Part shown: positions 7,855 through 14,735 of the stretch, piece by piece
Layout: each line of letters starts with the position of its first letter
Position numbering within the stretch: position 1 is the stretch's first letter
Source: Mageeibacillus sp. UBA5734
Lineage (GTDB): Bacteria > Bacillota > Clostridia > Saccharofermentanales > UBA5734
DNA length: 28,809 nt
Direction: 5' to 3'
NCBI GenBank assembly: GCA_002419365.1
Contig: DIGA01000114.1
Span: 1-28,809 of the forward strand
Made by a program: the position numbers and the translations under genes
Notes under the pieces: generated by a model
The model's database searches: none
What the model saw: the letters and a program-made list of their open reading frames with translations, nothing else
What the model was told of the DNA's origin: nothing

Positions 7855-9249
7855 TTAGAAGGGCGGTGGTTCACTGGGTACCCGTCCGTCATCCTGCTCA
7901 AAGAACATGGTATATTTCGGCCACCAGTTCAAGTGGACACTGCCGGTCATGCCCTGGCGGTTCTTGGCGATGATGACCTCCGCATCCTCGATCTCGAGTT
8001 GCATGTGGTTGGGATCATAGTAATTTTCCCGGTACAGGAACACAACGATGTCGGCATCCTGTTCGATGGCACCGGAATCACGCAAGTCTGAAAGCATGGG
8101 TTTCTTGTCGGAGCGAGCCTCACAGGCACGTGACAGCTGGGACAGGGCAATCACGGGGACATTCAGCTCCCTGGCCATGATTTTCAGGGAGCGGGAGATC
8201 TCCGAAATCTCCTGCTGGCGGCTCTCGGACCGGCTCTGGCCATTACCGCTCATCAACTGGAGATAGTCGATCACCACCAGGCCGAGTTTATCCTCGAGTT
8301 TCAACTGGCGGCATTTCGACATCATCTCCATGACCGAGGTACCTGACCGGTCATCGATGTGAATCGGGGCAGCATAGAGTGTCGGCAGGGCGCGGGCGAT
8401 CTTGTCCCAGTCTTCGCTCTGCAGATCGCCGGTGGTCAGGGAGCGGGCCTGGACCAGGGACTGGGCACTGAGCATACGGTTGCCGATTTCCTCTTTGGAC
8501 ATTTCCAGTGAAAAAATAGCTGCCGGAACATTGTAAAGCGTCGCAGCCTTCTGGGCGATGTTGAGGGCAAAGGCCGACTTGCCCATTGCAGGACGGGCGG
8601 CCACGATGACCAGCGCACCCGGCCGCAGGCCGCCGAGGGCCCGGTCGAGCGCGGGCAGGCCTGTCAGGACATGGCGTTCGTGGATCTTGCCCCGGGCCAT
8701 GGCGGCCAGTTCATTGACCGTACGACCCATAATATCCTTGATGCTTTCAAATCCGGCGGCATCGCGGTTTTCCCGGATCTCATAGATCCGCTTGGCCGCA
8801 ATGTCGAGGAGAATATCAGCCTCGTTGGCCTCGTCATAGCACAGGCCGGTGACCTCATCCATCGCAGTGAGCAGACGGCGCAGCAACGATTTCTGGCGCA
8901 CCAGATCGGCGTAATGCATGGCATTGGCCATGACCGGGATTGTGTCCGGCAGCGCGCTGATGTAGGCAATGCCCCCGGCCTTTTCCAGCAGAGCCTTGCT
9001 CTCGAGATGGTCACTGACGGTCAGGATATCGACCGGTTTGCTCGATAGGTACAGCTCGCAGATGGCATCATAAATCAACCGGTGGTCCGGACGGTAGAAG
9101 TCATCGGTCTTGAGCAGAGCAGTGATTTCGGCGAGCTGTCGCTCGCCGGACATGGCACTGCCCAGGACAGACTGCTCGGCCTGGACATTGTGCGGCAGGA
9201 TCCGGATGGCTGGCCGGGGTTTGGCTGGAGTGGATGTCTCAGCAGCCAT
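7855..9249 (-). CDS. dnaB: Replicative DNA helicase DnaB
   Basis: Ring helicase that unwinds DNA at the replication fork (called DnaC in Bacillus). The 464-residue protein has the N-terminal DnaB domain (PHNVQAEQSVLG near 19-30), a linker, and the RecA-like C-terminal domain with Walker A ARPAMGKS at 218-225, Walker B VVIDYLQLM at 325-333, SQLSRACEAR near 370 and DLRDSGAIEQDAD near 388-400. There is no intein or insertion. The start codon overlaps the rplI stop codon as TGATG, so the genes are probably translationally coupled. The rplI-dnaB pairing is conserved in Bacillota. Confidence 0.98.
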   Translation of the reverse strand: MAAETSTPAKPRPAIRILPHNVQAEQSVLGSAMSGERQLAEITALLKTDDFYRPDHRLIYDAICELYLSSKPVDILTVSDHLESKALLEKAGGIAYISALPDTIPVMANAMHYADLVRQKSLLRRLLTAMDEVTGLCYDEANEADILLDIAAKRIYEIRENRDAAGFESIKDIMGRTVNELAAMARGKIHERHVLTGLPALDRALGGLRPGALVIVAARPAMGKSAFALNIAQKAATLYNVPAAIFSLEMSKEEIGNRMLSAQSLVQARSLTTGDLQSEDWDKIARALPTLYAAPIHIDDRSGTSVMEMMSKCRQLKLEDKLGLVVIDYLQLMSGNGQSRSESRQQEISEISRSLKIMARELNVPVIALSQLSRACEARSDKKPMLSDLRDSGAIEQDADIVVFLYRENYYDPNHMQLEIEDAEVIIAKNRQGMTGSVHLNWWPKYTMFFEQDDGRVPSEPPPF

Positions 9250-9695
9250 CAGTGGAGGGCAACGACCTCAAGGGCGATCTTGACGGTCACTTCATGGTGC
9301 AGTTTGATTTCAGCTTCGTAGCGGCCGAGGGATTTGATCGCCTGGTGCAGCGTGATGCCACGCTTGTCGACCTTGAATCCAGCCTTTTCCAGGGCGGCAG
9401 CGACATCCATCGCCGTGACAGCGCCGTAGAGACGGCCGGCTTCGCCGGTTTTCATGGCCAGCTGGATGGTCTGGCCACTGAGCCGGGCGCCGATATCTCT
9501 GGCCTCAGCCAGTTCACGGGCAGCCCGGGCAGCTTCGGCACCTTTCTTGTTTTTGATGCTGTTGAGGTTGGCAGGGGTCGCCTCGAGGGCGAGATTCTGC
9601 TTGAACAGGAAATTCCTGGCGTAACCGTCCTGGACTTCCTTGATATCATCGGCCTTGCCGAGTCCCTTGACGTCCTTGAGTAAGATGACTTTCAT
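9249..9695 (-). CDS. rplI: 50S ribosomal protein L9
   Basis: Two-domain L9 protein of the large ribosomal subunit, bound near the base of the L1 stalk. The 148-residue protein starts MKVILLKDVKGLGK and continues with the VQDGYARNFL segment typical of the N-domain and a long connecting helix rich in Ala, Glu and Lys. The ATG at 9695 is preferred because AGGAG lies 7 nt upstream; the in-frame ATG at 9701 would be only 1 nt from it. It is the first gene of the rplI-dnaB-tilS-hpt-ftsH group, and a terminator and a separate promoter divide it from rpsR. Confidence 0.97.
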   Translation of the reverse strand: MKVILLKDVKGLGKADDIKEVQDGYARNFLFKQNLALEATPANLNSIKNKKGAEAARAARELAEARDIGARLSGQTIQLAMKTGEAGRLYGAVTAMDVAAALEKAGFKVDKRGITLHQAIKSLGRYEAEIKLHHEVTVKIALEVVALH

Positions 9696-9754
9696 ACACA
9701 TGCTCCTGTTTTGTCCCAGCTGTAGAACCCAGCCGTCGATCTTGAGTAAAGTGC

Positions 9755-9763
9755 ATTATAACA
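9755..9763 (-). promoter_or_regulatory. Extended -10 promoter of the rplI operon
   Basis: The minus strand reads TGTTATAAT, a perfect TATAAT with the TGn extension. The -35 position falls inside the rpsR terminator hairpin and has no consensus. The promoter would restart transcription right after the rpsF-ssb-rpsR transcript ends. Confidence 0.65.
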
Positions 9764-9790
9764 TAAAAAGCGCCCGGGAATCCGGGCGCT
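9764..9790 (-). terminator. Rho-independent terminator after rpsR
   Basis: AGCGCCCGG (9769-9777) pairs with CCGGGCGCT (9782-9790) around a 4-nt loop. Read on the minus strand the stem is followed by TTTTTATG. It ends the rpsF-ssb-rpsR transcript just before the rplI promoter. Confidence 0.88.
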
Positions 9791-9826
9791 GGATGTTCTT
9801 GCGAGGCTTGTTGCCAGGGGCGAAGG

Positions 9827-10102
9827 TTATTCGCCGGCGTATGGCAGCAAAGCGACGTGACGGGCGCGCTTGATCGAGATGGTCAGGCGGCGCTGATGCT
9901 CGGCACAGTTACCGGTCATGCGCTTGGGCAGGATCTTGCCACGCTCGGAAACGAACTTGCGCAGACGGTTGATGTCCTTGTAATCGATCGATTCGACTTT
10001 ATCGGCGCAGAATGCGCAGACCTTGCGGCGGGAACGTCTCGGACGCATGCCTCCGCGGCCTTCCTTGTCACCGCTGTCGCGGCCACGTTTGAAATCAGCC
10101 AT
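9827..10102 (-). CDS. rpsR: 30S ribosomal protein S18, zinc-binding form
   Basis: Small-subunit protein that pairs with S6 on the platform. The 91-residue protein carries the S18 core (YKDINRLRKFVSERGKILP). It keeps Cys29 and Cys32 (CAFC), Cys66 and His69 (CAEH), a pattern of the metal-binding S18 form. The N-terminal tail is Arg/Lys/Gly-rich. AAAGGAG lies ahead of the ATG. It follows ssb by 38 nt as the last gene of rpsF-ssb-rpsR. Confidence 0.97.
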   Translation of the reverse strand: MADFKRGRDSGDKEGRGGMRPRRSRRKVCAFCADKVESIDYKDINRLRKFVSERGKILPKRMTGNCAEHQRRLTISIKRARHVALLPYAGE

Positions 10103-10140
10103 GGTTTTTTGCTCCTTTCAGCAAACTAGACAACCAGAGA

Positions 10141-10587
10141 TCAAAGATCGAAAGGCAGTGAGGTATCGTCATCCGATGAGGGGAAGAAACCATCCGGACT
10201 CGGCAGGTTCGCAGGTGCGGGGGCACCGGCACTGGCCTGTTGTGCAGGATCGTACCCACCACCGCCGGATTTCTTGGTGTCGCCGAAATAGATCTCGTCG
10301 GCCACCACCTCGGTTGCGGTACGCTTGTTGCCGTCCTTGTCATCGTAGCTGCGGGTCTGCAGCGAACCGACGACAACCATCCGGGAGCCCTTGTGGAAAT
10401 ACTTGGCGACAAAATCAGCCTGCTGGCGCCAGGCGACGATGTTGATGAAATCAGCCGCACGCTCACCATTGGCGGATTTGAAGCGCCGCTCCACAGCCAG
10501 GGAGAAGGTGCAGACAGGCACATTGCTCTGGGTGGTGCGCATTTCCGGGTCTCGGGTCAGATTACCCATCAGGATCACTTTGTTCAT
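10141..10587 (-). CDS. ssb: Single-stranded DNA-binding protein
   Basis: Binds and protects single-stranded DNA in replication and repair and recruits partner proteins through its acidic tip. The 148-residue protein has an N-terminal OB fold (MNKVILMGNLTRDPEMR, FINIVAWRQQADF, VVGSLQTRSY). A Gly/Ala/Pro linker leads to the C-terminal tip DDDTSLPFDL. The tip carries extra residues compared with the common DDDIPF ending. AAAGGA precedes the start. Its location between rpsF and rpsR is the standard Bacillota arrangement. Confidence 0.97.
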   Translation of the reverse strand: MNKVILMGNLTRDPEMRTTQSNVPVCTFSLAVERRFKSANGERAADFINIVAWRQQADFVAKYFHKGSRMVVVGSLQTRSYDDKDGNKRTATEVVADEIYFGDTKKSGGGGYDPAQQASAGAPAPANLPSPDGFFPSSDDDTSLPFDL

Positions 10588-10611
10588 GGTCTCACTTGTC
10601 CTTTCTGACTC

Positions 10612-10899
10612 TTATTCGTCAGTACGGATTACCAGATAACGAAGAACACCATCGGTGATCTTGAGCACGCGCTCAAGTTCCTTCGGGAACTCTGCTTCCG
10701 CACTGAAGTTGATGAGGAAGTAGTAACCTTCCTTCTGATCATCAATTTCGTACGCAAGGCGCTTCTTGCCCCAGACATCGACCTGGTCGAGCGTTGCAGA
10801 CGCTTCAACGAGACCCTTGACTTTCTCGACGGTCGCATTCACTGCTTCTTCACCGAGAACGGGGTTCAGGATAACCATTGCTTCATACTTTCTAGCCAT
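10612..10899 (-). CDS. rpsF: 30S ribosomal protein S6
   Basis: Small-subunit platform protein that forms a heterodimer with S18. The 95-residue protein has the family start RKYEAMVILNP, the central WGKKRLAYEIDDQKEGYY segment and the C-terminal LRYLVIRTDE. A strong AGGAGGAGGTGA lies upstream of the ATG. It is the first gene of rpsF-ssb-rpsR, read from a near-consensus promoter and preceded by a structured leader that may give feedback control. Confidence 0.97.
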   Translation of the reverse strand: MARKYEAMVILNPVLGEEAVNATVEKVKGLVEASATLDQVDVWGKKRLAYEIDDQKEGYYFLINFSAEAEFPKELERVLKITDGVLRYLVIRTDE

Positions 10900-10904
10900 T
10901 GTTT

Positions 10905-10976
10905 CACCTCCTCCTGGACTTACGGCCCAATAACCTGGGCGAGGATTGTTCCTTTTCAGTTGTAAAAGAACAACTG
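10905..10976 (-). promoter_or_regulatory. Candidate S6:S18 autoregulatory mRNA leader
   Basis: On the minus strand the hairpin CCCA/TGGG (10926-10939) is followed at once by CCG (10923-10925). The flanking TCCTC (10941-10945) can pair with the GAGGA of the ribosome binding site (10909-10913). A stem closing an internal loop with a CCG triplet, upstream of rpsF, is the published shape of the S6:S18 leader. Here the outer stem would mask the Shine-Dalgarno sequence. A second hairpin, CAGTTGT/ACAACTG (10957-10976), lies further 5'. Assignment is by shape and position only. Confidence 0.5.
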
Positions 10977-11002
10977 CAGCAAGAGATTGCGCAGCGCTAA
11001 AA

Positions 11003-11031
11003 ACTATAGCACGAGATGATCAGAGGGTCAA
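11003..11031 (-). promoter_or_regulatory. Sigma-A promoter of rpsF-ssb-rpsR
   Basis: On the minus strand TTGACC (11026-11031) and TATAGT (11003-11008) are separated by exactly 17 bp. Transcription would start near 10996 and give a leader of about 95 nt before rpsF. Confidence 0.8.
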
Positions 11032-11063
11032 GTCCATTCTATCAGCGGGCACGGTCCTTGTCC

Positions 11064-11504
11064 TTAGTCTTGTCCAGAAGTTTTTGTCGCATCCGGCACG
11101 ATCTTACGGACCAGGTGTTTGATCAGCAGGGCTGTCTGGTCATACACAGCCTGGGACAGTCCATAAGGGTCGGGAACCTGCACCTGGGGCTCACCGGCTT
11201 TTTCTCCCAGCGTGAATACCTTGTCGGCCAGCTGGGGGTAGCGCAGGATAACCGCATGTTTCTGCTGGATGTTCATGGTCAAGATCCAGTCGAATGACTC
11301 CAGGTCGACTGAATCGAGGCGTCGGGCCCGGTGGTTTTCCAGGCTGCGGCCGCCTGCATGCTTGGCCGCCTGGATGGCCTCGGCGGTTGCTTCATCACCC
11401 GGCAAAGCGTGTGTTCCAGCCGATTCAGCAATCGTATCAGGCAAGAAGCTTGCCGCCATCGGGCTGCGACACGTATTTCCCGTGCAGACAAATAAAATTT
11501 TCAT
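11064..11504 (-). CDS. ywlE: Low-molecular-weight phosphatase, probable protein arginine phosphatase YwlE
   Basis: The 146-residue protein has the low-molecular-weight phosphatase signature CTGNTCRS at residues 7-14 and the general-acid Asp in VPDPYG near the C-terminus. A Thr inside the P-loop (CTGNTCRS rather than CxGNICRS) is the feature known to favour phosphoarginine over phosphotyrosine in YwlE. By that rule it would reverse McsB-type arginine phosphorylation, but no mcsB is in this window. The ATG at 11504 is 9 nt after AGGAGG; an in-frame GTG at 11513 abuts that site. It is the third gene of prfA-ywlC-ywlE, a conserved Bacillota neighbourhood. Confidence 0.88.
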   Translation of the reverse strand: MKILFVCTGNTCRSPMAASFLPDTIAESAGTHALPGDEATAEAIQAAKHAGGRSLENHRARRLDSVDLESFDWILTMNIQQKHAVILRYPQLADKVFTLGEKAGEPQVQVPDPYGLSQAVYDQTALLIKHLVRKIVPDATKTSGQD

Positions 11505-11554
11505 GTTCCGCACCCTCCTGTTGAATATCCGGGTCGATCGAGATCGATGTTTGA

Positions 11555-12706
11555 TCAGACGGGTTCTCCCCCACCTGCAGCTTTGACCAGGCGGTTCATG
11601 TAGGCCAGACCGTGGCCCTGCAGGGGCAAGCCTTCGGCCACGATCAACCGCATCCCCCGCCGGTCAAACGAACGCAAGGCATTGAACAAATGATGCGACG
11701 CGGCCTGAGGATCCGGATGTTCGGCATAGATTTCCAATGCCAGGCCAGAGGGCAGATCAGCCTGGTGCACCAGATCAACAAGCTGCAGGAAGGCTACCAG
11801 GGTCTCCCGGCAAAGGTACAGGCCAAATCTGGGTTCTGCCTGAGCGATGGTTTGAGACTGCCAGCCTTCCTGGACCAGATGCGACAAGAGGCAGGCAGCA
11901 CGTTCCAGGCTGCTGGACTGGTCGCAGATGACCAGCCGGGCCTTGGGCGCATAATGGCGGTACTTCATGCCTGGCGATTTGGGGACACGGGCACTGGCAT
12001 CCCCCTGCTTTCTGGATGTGCCTGAGTGTTGTCCAATAACAGAGTCGATCATGTCCTGGGTGATGGCGCCGGGACGCAAGATCGTGGGAGATTCGTCTGT
12101 CAGGTCCAGCACGGTGGATTCCAGTCCAAACTCACACGAACCACCATCGATGATGTAGGGGATCAAGCCGGAAAAATCCTCCTCGACATGCCAGGCGCGG
12201 GTGGGGCTGGGCCGGCCGGACTTGTTAGCAGAAGGTGCCGCAACGGGCACGCCAGCAAGCTCGATCAGGCGCCGGGCGACCGGATGCGCGGGGATCCGGA
12301 CAGCAACCGTGTCCAGGCCAGCTGTAACAATGTCTGGAACAATCGCGGACCTGGGGAGGATCAAAGTCAGGGGTCCAGGGGCGAATGCCTCCAGCAAGCG
12401 GCGGGCCAGAGGCGTCAAACCCGTGGTCAAGGGCTCGATATCGGCTGGATAAGCGATATGGACGATCAGGGGGTTGTCGCTGGGCCGGCCTTTGGCAGCA
12501 AAAATCCTGGCCACCGCGCCGGCGTCCAGAGCATTGGCTCCGAGACCATAGACAGTCTCCGTTGGAAAAGCGACCAGCTCGCCAGTCCGCAAAGCCTCCG
12601 CGGCAGGTAGGAGCAGGCGATCCAGCCTGGTTCTGTCAGCGGGCAAATCCTCCAGCTGGGTCATTTCCATCAAGCTGGGGTCGATCAACACGAGCTGGGT
12701 CTTCAT
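11555..12706 (-). CDS. ywlC: L-threonylcarbamoyladenylate synthase (Sua5/YwlC)
   Basis: Makes threonylcarbamoyl-AMP from threonine, bicarbonate and ATP, the first step of the t6A37 modification on ANN-decoding tRNAs. The 383-residue protein is the long two-domain form. The N-terminal YrdC domain has the signatures GLGANALD, KGRPSDNPLIVHI, APSANKSGRPSPT and GLESTVLDL. A linker with SPGMKYRHYAPK leads to the C-terminal Sua5 domain. Its start overlaps the prfA stop codon as ATGA, so translation is probably coupled. It lies between the release factor and the arginine phosphatase. Confidence 0.95.
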   Translation of the reverse strand: MKTQLVLIDPSLMEMTQLEDLPADRTRLDRLLLPAAEALRTGELVAFPTETVYGLGANALDAGAVARIFAAKGRPSDNPLIVHIAYPADIEPLTTGLTPLARRLLEAFAPGPLTLILPRSAIVPDIVTAGLDTVAVRIPAHPVARRLIELAGVPVAAPSANKSGRPSPTRAWHVEEDFSGLIPYIIDGGSCEFGLESTVLDLTDESPTILRPGAITQDMIDSVIGQHSGTSRKQGDASARVPKSPGMKYRHYAPKARLVICDQSSSLERAACLLSHLVQEGWQSQTIAQAEPRFGLYLCRETLVAFLQLVDLVHQADLPSGLALEIYAEHPDPQAASHHLFNALRSFDRRGMRLIVAEGLPLQGHGLAYMNRLVKAAGGGEPV

Positions 12707-13785
12707 CCGGCATCGTCCTCAGCAGCCTGGCCCAGACTGTTGGAACGGGCCGCGGCCTGGAGTGCCCGGATGATTTCACCCAGATCACCGAGCAGGATGT
12801 CTTCCAGGCGGTACAGGGTCAGGCCTATCCGGTGATCGGTGACCCGGCCTTGATGGTAATTATAGGTCCGGATCCGTTCACTGCGGTCTCCCGTGCCCAC
12901 CTGGTTTTTACGTTCTGAGGCAATCGCCCCACTGTGGGCTGCCTGGGTCATTTCCAGCAAACGGGATTTGAGCACGGCCATGGCCCGGTCCTTGTTCTTG
13001 TATTGCGAGCGCTGATCCTGGCATGTGACGACCAGTCCGGTCGGCTTATGGGTGATGCGCACAGCAGAATCCGTCCGGTTGACATGCTGGCCACCGGCAC
13101 CCGATGCCCGGTAAGTATCGATCTGGAGATCATTGGGATTGATGTTGACTTCCACATCCTCTGCCTCCGGCAGGACGGCGACCGTGACCGTCGAGGTATG
13201 GATCCGTCCACCGGATTCTGTCACAGGCACTCGCTGGACCCGGTGCACACCGCTTTCGAACTTCAGCTGGCTGTACGCACCGCGGCCTTCGATCATGAAA
13301 ACAACTTCTTTGTAACCGCCAATTTCCGTCTCACTGGCGTCAATCAATTCCGTCTTCCAGCCCTGAGAATCAGCGTAAGCCCCATACATGCGGAAAAGGA
13401 CTCCCGCAAACAAGGCTGCCTCCTCCCCACCGGCACCGGCGCGAATCTCCATGATCACGTTGCGTTCATCCTTGGGATCTTTGGGCAGCAGCTGCTCCTG
13501 CAGCTCAGCCTCCAGCAGTGAGGCACGCGATTCCAGGTTTGAAAGCTCATCCCGGACCAGTTCGCGAAACTCCCGGTCATCGGACTGGGTCAGAAGTTGC
13601 CGGTGTTCTTCGATCGCCTCTTTCGACTGGCGCAATGCTTTGACGTTCTCGACCAGCGGTGATAATTCCGCATGCTCCTTGAGCAGGCGGCGATACCGGT
13701 CCTGGTCGGAAAAAACGGCTGGATCGGACAGCAAGAGGTTCAATTCATCAAAGCGGTTTTCGACCGCACTCAGTTTGTCTAGCAT
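12703..13785 (-). CDS. prfA: Peptide chain release factor 1
   Basis: Recognises UAA and UAG codons and triggers peptide release. The 360-residue protein has the GGQ catalytic tripeptide at 231-233 within SGAGGQHVNRTDSAVRITH. The stop-codon-reading PxT motif appears as PVT at 187-189. RF2 would carry SPF there, so this is RF1. The ATG has AAAGGG about 7 nt upstream. It leads the prfA-ywlC-ywlE group; the PrmC methylase that modifies its GGQ glutamine is encoded separately at 17081-17986. Confidence 0.98.
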   Translation of the reverse strand: MLDKLSAVENRFDELNLLLSDPAVFSDQDRYRRLLKEHAELSPLVENVKALRQSKEAIEEHRQLLTQSDDREFRELVRDELSNLESRASLLEAELQEQLLPKDPKDERNVIMEIRAGAGGEEAALFAGVLFRMYGAYADSQGWKTELIDASETEIGGYKEVVFMIEGRGAYSQLKFESGVHRVQRVPVTESGGRIHTSTVTVAVLPEAEDVEVNINPNDLQIDTYRASGAGGQHVNRTDSAVRITHKPTGLVVTCQDQRSQYKNKDRAMAVLKSRLLEMTQAAHSGAIASERKNQVGTGDRSERIRTYNYHQGRVTDHRIGLTLYRLEDILLGDLGEIIRALQAAARSNSLGQAAEDDAG

Positions 13786-13805
13786 ACATTTCCCTTTCGA
13801 CCCCG

Positions 13806-13811
13806 ATTATA
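13806..13811 (-). promoter_or_regulatory. -10 box of prfA
   Basis: A perfect TATAAT on the minus strand lies 20 nt before the prfA start codon. No good -35 box was found at 16-18 bp spacing. The predicted untranslated leader is very short. Confidence 0.45.
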
Positions 13812-13893
13812 CATGATTTTTCCGCGCAACGTGCGGCAAAAGTCTCTGTCGACTTATGCAACTTCCCGTCTGGTAACCTGCGTGTCATTCGGA

Positions 13894-13899
13894 TATAAT
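13894..13899 (+). promoter_or_regulatory. -10 box of the NifU-like/GGGtGRT operon
   Basis: A perfect TATAAT lies about 12 nt before the start of the structured leader at 13911. The -35 position at 17 bp spacing (TGGTAA, 13871-13876) is weak, which may mean an activator is used. Confidence 0.55.
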
Positions 13900-13910
13900 G
13901 GCATGGGATT

Positions 13911-13989
13911 TTTTACCTGCCGGGAAGACCCAGGGCCGCAAGATTGGCTGAGCCAATTGGGCGGCAGGTGGATCACACGACAGGTAAAA
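13911..13989 (+). promoter_or_regulatory. Candidate structured cis-regulatory RNA (riboswitch-like leader)
   Basis: A compact 79-nt element ends 8 nt before the ribosome binding site GAAAGGGG (13998-14005). The outer stem TTTTACCTG (13911-13919) pairs perfectly with CAGGTAAAA (13981-13989). Inside, GCCGC (13935-13939) pairs with GCGGC (13961-13965), and ATTGGC (13943-13948) pairs with GCCAAT (13952-13957). GGGAAGACCC (13922-13931) may form a small hairpin. The left strand can instead pair as ACCTGCC (13915-13921) with GGCAGGT (13963-13969), so two exclusive folds exist. No terminator-like U-run follows, so control of translation is more likely than attenuation. I do not recognise a known riboswitch class. 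Confidence 0.5.
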
Positions 13990-14013
13990 CCATCTTTGAA
14001 AGGGGAAAAAAGC

Positions 14014-14706
14014 ATGCTGAAGACACACGAAGTAGAACACATGACTTGCGTGGCCAAAGGTGCCTACCATGGACCGGCGCCGATTCCGCAAGAAGGCCGC
14101 TGGACCCAGGCCAAGGAAATCAAGGACATTTCTGGTTTCACCCACGGGGTTGGCTGGTGCGCACCACAACAGGGTGCCTGCAAACTCTCGCTCAATGTCA
14201 AGGAAGGCGTCATCCAGGAAGCCCTCGTCGAGACGATCGGCTGCTCCGGCATGACCCATTCCGCCGCCATGGCCGCTGAGATTCTCGCCGGCAAGACCAT
14301 TCTCGAAGCCCTCAACACCGACCTCGTCTGTGACGCAATCAATGTCGCCATGCGCGAGCTGTTCCTGCAAATCGTCTATGGCCGCAGCCAGTCTGCCTTC
14401 TCGGAAGACGGCCTGCCGATCGGCGCCGGTCTTGAAGACCTCGGCAAAGGCCTGCGCAGCATGACGGGCACGATGTACTCGACCGTTGAAAAAGGCCCTC
14501 GCTACCTGGAGCTCACGGAAGGCTATGTCCTGAAGATGGGTCTCGATGAAAACAACGAAGTGATCGGTTACCAGTTCCTCAAGACCGGTCCGATGCTTGA
14601 CTTGATCAAGAAGGGCGTCGATGCCAATGAGGCGTTCCAGAAATCGATCGGCCAGTACGGCCGTTTCGACGAAGCCGTCCGCGTCATTGATCCCCGTCAC
14701 GAATAA
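14014..14706 (+). CDS. Fe-S cluster assembly scaffold-like (NifU/IscU-type) protein
   Basis: The 230-residue protein has an IscU/NifU N-terminal-like core, seen as IGCSGMTHSAAMAAEILAGK around residues 75-94, which parallels the GC-rich-loop-to-helix region of IscU followed by KGKT. Cysteines are at 12, 49, 56, 77 and 106, and several could bind a cluster. The C-terminal half (from about 150) is a separate alpha/beta part of unknown role. The ATG at 14014 has GAAAGGGG 8 nt upstream; upstream in-frame starts lie inside the structured leader. It is followed 29 nt later by the GGGtGRT gene, a pairing seen repeatedly in Clostridia. Codons end almost always in C or G, suggesting high expression. 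The cluster recipient is unknown. Confidence 0.85.
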   Translation: MLKTHEVEHMTCVAKGAYHGPAPIPQEGRWTQAKEIKDISGFTHGVGWCAPQQGACKLSLNVKEGVIQEALVETIGCSGMTHSAAMAAEILAGKTILEALNTDLVCDAINVAMRELFLQIVYGRSQSAFSEDGLPIGAGLEDLGKGLRSMTGTMYSTVEKGPRYLELTEGYVLKMGLDENNEVIGYQFLKTGPMLDLIKKGVDANEAFQKSIGQYGRFDEAVRVIDPRHE

Positions 14707-14735
14707 TTCAAGACTCGCGAAAGGAGCACCCATCC

